Shown: positions 57,101 to 64,000 of the stretch, in pieces | Layout of the letters: each line of letters opens with the position of its first letter | Position numbering within the stretch: the first letter of the stretch is position 1 | Assembly: GCA_003833135.1 (NCBI GenBank) | Contig: QZLH01000091.1 | Coordinates: forward strand, 42,588 to 106,587 | DNA from: Oehlia diaphana | Taxonomy: Eukaryota; Glomeromycota; Glomeromycetes; Glomerales; Glomeraceae | Reading direction: 5' to 3' | DNA length: 64,000 bases | Position numbers and translations under genes: made by a program | Notes under the pieces: model-generated | Seen by the model: only the letters and a program-made list of their open reading frames with translations | The model's database searches: none | Told to the model about the DNA's origin: nothing

Positions 57101-57342
57101 CAAGGAATGAGAGTAAATACCGAAGAAACCAATGAAATGTAAGTGTATTAAGATATTTTATATTATTAATTAATTTTTAATTTGAAATTAATATTCTTAA
57201 AATACATAATAGGGATAATTTTGGAATTGAAACACAATTATCAGGTGATTTGGATCATTTTGGTGATAGTGATGCTGATGATGATGATACTCAAAAATTA
57301 AATAATCATCAAGAGAAGTATCATGATGAAGAAAAGAGATAA
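54173..57342 (+). CDS. KEX1: Kex1-type serine carboxypeptidase (carboxypeptidase D), membrane anchored
   Basis: Twenty exons join in frame (581 aa): 54173-54263, 54329-54395, 54465-54549, 54637-54655, 54748-54757, 54843-54848, 54918-55021, 55094-55230, 55307-55396, 55466-55519, 55602-55658, 55724-55839, 55926-56043, 56114-56227, 56304-56347, 56423-56507, 56577-56780, 56851-56927, 57001-57138, 57213-57342. Signal peptide [21 protein letters not shown]10 motifs: WLNGGPGCSSMDG (oxyanion hole), [24 protein letters not shown] (nucleophile Ser), [13 protein letters not shown] (Asp), [11 protein letters not shown] (His). Then a TM segment [18 protein letters not shown] and an acidic cytosolic tail (DSDADDDD) as in Golgi Kex1, which removes C-terminal Lys/Arg. 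Exons 4-6 are only 19, 10 and 6 nt. Confidence 0.95.
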
Positions 57343-57766
57343 ATTAATTACTAATATAAGATGAAGAAAATCGTTATTTGTTTTCGTAACTATAACTATT
57401 AATTGTTAACGTATTTAAAAATAATCTAGAACATTTATTACGCAATTTCATTTATTACATAATTTACATAATTTTTATTTTTTCAACAAAACCATTTTTA
57501 TTTATCAAGATTATAGAAAAATGACTAATTGATACGAAAAAAGTATCTTAGAATAGATTAAATAATTTCTATTATTATAATTCTTTTTAAAATACATAAA
57601 ATAAATGTGAAATTAAATCGAATAATCGAAATTAAACGTATAATTTAGGCCGGAATTAGTAAAATTCTTAGTATAACAGATAATGTTGTACATGATGCAC
57701 GTGGGCTGATAAAACGCGTCGTATCATTTTTTGGCCCTTCGGTTAACACGTTCTTATAATAAAAAA
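57343..57766. promoter_or_regulatory. KEX1-POL1 intergenic region / POL1 promoter
   Basis: 424 bp between the KEX1 stop and the POL1 ATG, on the same strand. ACGCGT, the MluI cell-cycle box bound by MBF in yeast and fungi, lies at 57714-57719, 48 bp before the ATG. DNA-replication genes such as yeast POL1 are classic MBF targets (established). The hexamer occurs a few other times in the window, so one copy is only suggestive. Confidence 0.35.
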
Positions 57767-60700
57767 ATGTCCTTGCCAAAGAGACGCGCCGTTGCCAAAT
57801 CTTCTAATCTTGCTGCCTTACAAACTCTTCGTCGCTTACGACAAGAAGGAGGTTCTCGTCTTCAAGAGTATGAGGTATAAATATAAATTTATAAATATTC
57901 TTGTTATTTACAATATTTTCGCGTAACAGATTCTTCTTCGATAAAGGTTCAAGAGCCAGAAGTCATTTATGATGAAGTTACGGAAGAAATTTATCAAACT
58001 GAAGTCAAGAAAGTGACAGAAATGGTTGTTAACGATGATGGAACTCAATATATAACAGAAGAGTTGGATGATTTGGGACAAAAATATGCTGATGAATCCG
58101 AGTATGAAGATGACCCAATAGATGGTGTGTTATTGAAATATTTTTATTTTATTTGCAGTGTTTACTTATTTTAACGCGCCATTTAAGATATTCGATTATT
58201 TATTTATAACTTATTGGGTTACAGAAAAGCGAAAAAGAAAAGGTTCAGAAAATCAAAATGATGCCAAACCAAGTACAACTATCAATAATTATTTTTTACG
58301 TGCTGCCATTTCAAATAAATTGACAAAACATAGAAGCGTGCGTATTTTTTTTTTTTTTTTTTTTTTGATTAATATAAAACTTATCATTATTTTCAACTTA
58401 GACGAAATCTACTAAGGAAGAGTCCGAATTTATGTCTGATCTTTTGCAAAGATTGGATGATGAAGACGAAGATGACGAACAAGAGGAATTTATTCAATCT
58501 CTAATTCAAGAGAATAATCAATTGAACGCGGTCTCAATGGAGTATAAACCCATGAATCCTGATGCTGACGGCGAATTTATGTACCAAAGAAATCAAAAAA
58601 GAGTAAATGGTGGGCTGCAATCATATACTTGTGAGAAAAACGAGTTAGACACAATGTCAATGGAATATACACCTTTGAAAACTAATTTAACTTATCAAGA
58701 AAAAGTAGATGATGAACAGGGCCAGTCATTTAATCATGAGACCAATACCGTCTCAATGGAATATACACCTTTGGACAGTGACGTTATTTATCAAGAAAAA
58801 ATATATGACAAGCAAGGTCAATCATCTATTAATGAAACCGATAAACTGGACACAGTCTCAATGGAATATATTCCTTTTGGCGGCGAATTTACTTATCAAG
58901 AAAAAGTAGATGATAAACAGGACCAATCATATATTCATGAAACCAATCAACCAGATACAGTCTCAATGGATCATAATAAACCTTTGAAACTTGATACAAA
59001 CAGTGAATTTATTTATCAAACGAAAAATGATAAAAAATTTGACCGATCATTTATTCAAGAAACAATTCCACCTATTAATGATCAATCACATAATTGTTAC
59101 AGATTGTTTTGGATAGATGCAGTCGAAAAATTTGGAATTGTATATATTATTGGAAAGGTAGATCAATCAGATTATACAAAATGATGAGATTTTATATAAC
59201 ATTTAAATCCATTATATAGGTATTCAACAACGAAAGCAAAACGTACATAAGTTGCTGCGCCACTGTCAAAAACATTCATAGAAATGTTTTCATATTACCA
59301 AGACAAAGAAAACTTGATGGTAATCAATATATTTCTTCAAATAGTTTATAGTGAGATGAATTATTATTAATCGATTTTCTTTTTGCTTTGTATAAATTTA
59401 CAGAATACGACAATGAAACTGAAATTGATGTAACGATGGAAGATGTTAGTAGTGAAGTGAATGATATCTTTAAAAAAAAATTCAGAGATTTTCAAGTTTT
59501 TACAAAGCCAGTGAATCGTAAATATGGGTTCGAATTACCAGACATTCCTACTGAAGCACAATATTTGAAAGTAACATATCCATTTACACGTATGCTCTTT
59601 TAATTCATATGAAGTTTTTTTGATTCAAATTTGCAATCATATTTATTAATCCTACGTTATTACTGTTAATTAATAGAGGATTCTTTACCTAGAAATTTGA
59701 GTGGAAAAACATTTACTCGCGCTTTTGGTACAAATACTTCTGCGCTTGAATTATTCATATTGAAACGCAAAATTAAAGGACCATGTTGGCTGGAAATCAA
59801 AGATGCTATTGTAGAAACATCTAGAGTGAGTTTTTACCATCAAATTTCAAGTAATTACACAACTAATGTGTTTTGGCAGTAATATATATACTTTGTATGT
59901 TTAGATTTCTTGGTGCAAACTTGAGCTTGTTGTCGACGATCCTAAAAAAATTAGCATTTTGAACGAATCAAATTTTACTGAACCGATTAAATCACCTTCA
60001 TTAACAACCATGTCATTGAGTTTAAGAACTATAATGAATCATAAAAAGCAAGTTAACGAAATAGCTGCTTTTAGTGTTCGTTTTTATCCAAAAGGTTTAG
60101 AAGTTTTTATTGTTTAATATTCATTAAATGTTTGGCTTGTCCTTCGTTAAAGCTTAATTGATATATTATTTGGTGTAGTGCCATTGGATGAAGCAGTTAC
60201 ACCGGAAAAATTACAATATCCTGTACAATATTCTGCAATTCGCCAACTGAATGATAAACCATGGTGGACTCATGGATTTGAAGAACTTGTAGAGAAAGAA
60301 AGAAAAAAAGGACTTCATCTAAATTTGGAAGCGAATGAATATTCGTTAATCAACTATCTATTAGGTTAGTAACTTTACTTTTATATGATAATGATTTTAT
60401 TCCTTGCATTTATATATAATTTTTCGGAATTTAATAGCACTCATCAAGCAGTATGATCCTGATGTTTTTATCGGACACAATTTCATCGGATTTGATCTTG
60501 ACGTCTTGTTACATCGTTTAAAGGAATTAAAGATTAAGGATTGGTCCTGTCTTGGAAGGTTACGAAGATTTGTGTAAGTAGAGTTCTTTATTAAGAAAAC
60601 ATTGAACATCATAAAAGAAATTAATTTAATGTAATATTATTTATAGATGGCCAAAATCACAAAGTGGGTCTACTGCGAATGAGTCATCCTTCGTGGAAAA

Positions 60701-63700
60701 GTCAATTGTAAATGGTCGATTGATTTGCGATACCTACCTAAACGCGAAAGTAAGGATAAGAATGTTGTCACTTGAACATATTTTAATATATATATATTTA
60801 CAAAAATTTGAAACATCAATATGTAGGACCTAGTCAAATCTAAGAATTATTCGTTAACAGAACTTGTCTTATCACAATTAGGCAAGCTTCGTAAAGAAAT
60901 CGAATATGATAAAATTCCGATGTATTATAGTCGAGCCAAAGATTTATTAGATGTAGTTTGCCATTGTTGGAATGATGCTATTTTTACGGCAGAACTTATG
61001 TTCAAACTTCAGATATTGCCTCTTACTAAACAATTAACAAACTTAGCTGGCAATATATGGTATAAATGAGATGAATTCTTTTTATTCTCTAATATAAAGG
61101 AAATAATAATCGAACAAATCATTACGTGTTTATATAGGTCAAAAACTCTTATTGGAAGTAGAGCGGATCGTAATGAATTTCTTCTGTTACATGAGTTTCA
61201 TCAACACAAATACATATGTCCAGACAAAGAATATAAGAAAATTCAGGAACAATATAGCGTAGATGGAGAAGGTAAGCATTCACTTCCAAATTTTTATTAT
61301 AATATTTATATTTATATTAAATATAGTAACTGTATTTACGTATTTATTATAAAGACGAATCAACAGAGACTAAAGCAAGTGGGCGAAGAAAACCTACTTA
61401 TGCCGGAGGCCTCGTGCTAGAGCCCAAAAAAGGATTTTATGATAATTATGTTGTACTTTTGGATTTTAACAGCTTGTATCCATCAATTATTCAAGAATAC
61501 AATATTTGCTTTACTACAGTAGTCAGAGTTGGGATGGTGAGTTTGTAGTATATATATTTTATTGACATTTAGGGTGGATATAGTGACTTACTTATATTAT
61601 AATCGAAGGAAAAGAACATTACTCCCGAAATACCTGATTCAAGTTTACCACAGGGTATCCTACCTAAATTGATTGCTAAATTAGTTGAGCGAAGAAGAAT
61701 GGTAAAGAGTTTGATGAAGAGTTCAACAGTTACCTCAGACAAACTTGCCGAAGTATGTTGAATAATTATTGTCTCGACATGCAGTAATAGGTGCATTAAC
61801 GTTAATTATATAAATCATATTTTCTTGTATAATAATAGTATGATATTCGTCAAAAGGCTCTTAAACTTACGGCGAATAGTATGTATGGTTGTTTGGGTTA
61901 TACTTACTCCAGGTTTTATGCCAAGCCGTTAGCTATGTTGATCACTTTCAAAGGTCGTGAAATTCTGGAAAACACTGTTAAATTAGCGGAGAACGAAAAG
62001 ATGGAGGTATGTTATTTAATAATTTGATTTAATAAGCAAACAAGCGAACGATCCACATTGATTTTTATGTTTATTTATAGGTAATTTATGGAGATACAGA
62101 TTCTATTATGATTAACACTAAAGCAATAGACATAAATCAAGCTCTTGAAGTTGGTAACATCTTAAAAAAGAAAGTCAATGAACGATACAAATTGCTCGAG
62201 CTTGAAATTGACGGTTTTTTTGAGAAACTACTTTTGCTTAAGAAAAAAAAATATGCGGCTATTGTTGTTGAGAAAAAAAACGGCATCTTAGAACGTTCGT
62301 GTGAAACAAAAGGACTCGATCTTGTGAGAAGAGATTGGTGTGATTTAGTGAATAAAGTATCAAGGTACAAACACTTATAATCTATATCATTACTTGTATT
62401 AAATAATTTCTAACTTGTTTTAAGATTTGTTTTGGATCAAATTTTATCATCTCATGATCGAGAAGTAATAGTTAACACAATCCATGCTTACTTGAGGCAA
62501 GTGGGAGAAGATACGCGTTCCGGGAATTACCCTATTAATTCCTTTATAATTAATAAAGTATGGTCTAATCAAAAATTGTTTTCACCACTTGGATACTTCG
62601 TTAATTTTTTTTTTATTAATATTTATAGAATCTCGCAAAATCACCGGAAGCTTATACTGATGCAAAAATCCAACCTCATGTGCAAGTTGCATTGAGAATG
62701 AAAAAGAAAGGGTTAAGTGCCCGTACGGGAGATTTTATTCCGTATGTTATCTGTCTAACAGCTGATGGTAAAGAATTCGATAAAAATATTTCCGATCGAG
62801 CATTTCATCCTGACGAGATAAATGAGTCTAATTTGCGAATCGGTAAATTTATAATATCCATGTTATTTGTTTTTATTTTTGTTATTTTGTCAGATGATAT
62901 AATAATTTTATGATTTATTATTTATTAAGATTATGATTGGTATTTAAAAATCCAAATCCATGCTTCGGTTTCTAGATTATGTGGACATATTGAAGGGATT
63001 GATAATGCATCCATCGCTGAGTGTTTAGGTATCCAGATTTTATTTTTACTATTTTATGACAATTAAATTCAGTAACTTGATAATTACTTGTGTTAAAAAA
63101 ACAATGTAATATAAGGATTTGATCCATCAAAATTCAAAAGTTCATCGAATTTGGCGACATCACATAAAATCGGTTCGAAAATGCCGGATGAAGAGCGATT
63201 TAAGGATGTTGAAAATTTTATGCCAATATGTATTCATTGTAACGTAACAAATATCTTTGAAGGGTTAAAGGTTAGTAATTAATGTTTTCGTATAAAACTT
63301 GTAAACTATATTAATGATCGATATTATAGGAATCTGAAGGGTTAATTAAATGTAATGGGTGTAACACCATTATTCCATTTTCTTCGATTTTGACACAACT
63401 TACTTTCAAAGTTCGTTCCTATATTAAACAATATTATGATGGTTGGAAAGTATGCGATGAACAAAGTTGTTTATATCGAACTAGACAAGTCACTTACTCT
63501 AAAAATTGTATTAATCGAGGATGCAATGGAAAAATGAAGGCCGAGGTATATATAATGTTTTAATGATTTGTATGGTTAGATTAATATTCTAAAATATTTA
63601 ATCTACTTCCCCAAAATATTTAAGTATGACGAACAAAAACTATATCTCCAATTACTCTATTTATCTCAATTATTTGATATAAGTAAAGTACAAAAAAGGG

Positions 63701-63904
63701 CGGAATTTGGTATGGATGATTGACTACATAAAATTGATCATCACTATATTAAAAAACTTAAGAGCACTAATTAATTTCTTTTATTAAGGTTCTAAAAATA
63801 TAGAAGAAATCGGTAGATTGAAAAGTTTGGTCGACAGACATTTAGACCGGAATGAATTACGATATGTAAATTTAGGAGAATTGTTCAATTATTATTTCGA
63901 ATAA
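57767..63904 (+). CDS. POL1: DNA polymerase alpha catalytic subunit
   Basis: Twenty-four exons join in frame (1455 aa), the first 57767-57874 ([19 protein letters not shown]), the largest 58402-59157, the last 63789-63904. Landmarks in order: family-B N-terminal part with [20 protein letters not shown] and GPCWLEI; exonuclease-like fold [18 protein letters not shown], lacking the catalytic proofreading set as expected for Pol alpha; palm motif [21 protein letters not shown]; motif [21 protein letters not shown]; motif C YGDTDSIM; thumb [13 protein letters not shown]-terminal zinc modules CIHC...CNGC and C-x4-C...C-x3-C. It extends primers for lagging-strand and origin synthesis with primase and Pol12. 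Length is normal (~1460 aa), although residues ~175-353 are a species-specific tandem repeat. Ends at the window's right edge but is complete. Confidence 0.96.
58525..59060 (+). repeat. Five in-frame ~95-120-nt repeats in POL1 exon 4
   Basis: Coding repeats of about 32-40 residues, each containing a version of [10 protein letters not shown] followed by [14 protein letters not shown] and HETN. Copies begin near 58530, 58650, 58745, 58851 and 58957; the last is the most diverged ([10 protein letters not shown]). They lie in the disordered N-terminal region before the catalytic core. Confidence 0.85.
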
Positions 63905-64000
63905 AACTAATTGTAAATATTCTATTCTTGGTAATAAAAATATCTATTCCATATATAAATTCAATGTAAAAATTTTTCATTATAATTGGATAAAAAATAG

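Noticed and set aside
57714..57719. ACGCGT as firm proof of MBF control of POL1
   Set aside because: The site is well placed, but the hexamer also occurs near 45093, 49212 and 54067; by base composition about two are expected by chance, so it is kept only as suggestive.
62137..62370. Minus-strand frame inside POL1
   Set aside because: Antisense shadow of the POL1 exon containing motif C.
1..64000. CRISPR arrays, tRNA or rRNA genes, viral insertions
   Set aside because: The regular repeats seen lack spacer structure of CRISPR; no cloverleaf with A/B boxes, rRNA core or viral gene was recognised.

Overview
The window comes from an intron-rich, very AT-rich filamentous fungal genome. Short 50-100 bp GT-AG introns, fungal orthologues (Kex1-type carboxypeptidase, Nak1/Kic1-type kinase, REX1, POL1), and dense pogo/Tigger-type transposon debris with CENP-B-like helix-turn-helix domains all fit an early-diverging fungus. 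The best guess is an arbuscular mycorrhizal fungus (Glomeromycotina, Rhizophagus-like). That placement is inferred from gene and transposon style, not from a marker gene. Three runs of N (18234-18929, 29035-29668, 52532-53431) show this is a draft scaffold.

Layout. 1-5.5 kb: a ~50-bp satellite, small inverted-repeat elements and AT-rich repeats. 5.7-11.3 kb: a gene island with a ZIP zinc transporter (-), a TMEM70/TMEM186-like mitochondrial membrane protein (+) and a TspO/MBR-like Trp-rich membrane protein (-). 12-34 kb: transposon territory. It holds a complete but mutated pogo element with TA target duplication, a 5.7 kb CACTGG-ended element carrying arrays of intron-like hairpin units, and a pogo element (A) split by a second insertion (B). 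34.4-39.8 kb: a small single-pass membrane protein (-) and a GCK/Ste20 kinase (+). 39.8-43.6 kb: AT-rich, with a TTAA-flanked inverted-repeat element. 43.7-63.9 kb: a compact housekeeping block with REX1 (-), MFSD5-like transporter (+), glomulin/Ybp-like protein (-), a hAT element nested in a small palindromic element, KEX1 (+) and the catalytic subunit of DNA polymerase alpha (+).

Gene models were spliced by hand. For the ZIP, TMEM70-like, TspO-like, kinase, REX1, MFSD5-like, glomulin-like, KEX1 and POL1 genes, every exon joins in frame from ATG to stop. REX1 and the MFSD5 gene are divergent from a 189-bp shared promoter; MFSD5/glomulin-like and TMEM70-like/TspO-like are convergent pairs; KEX1 and POL1 are in tandem. 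The genes do not form one pathway, as expected for a eukaryotic chromosome segment.

The most unusual content lies in 19.2-22.1 kb. Three adjacent tandem arrays look like chains of tiny exons and introns with splice-site-like borders. Many units carry a short perfect hairpin whose stem sequence changes from unit to unit while pairing is kept. Other notable points are three copies of a zinc-responsive-element-like 11-mer upstream of the zinc transporter, consecutive micro-exons of 19, 10 and 6 nt in KEX1, a repeat-expanded POL1 N-terminus, and a 219-bp exact duplication flanking a scaffold gap.
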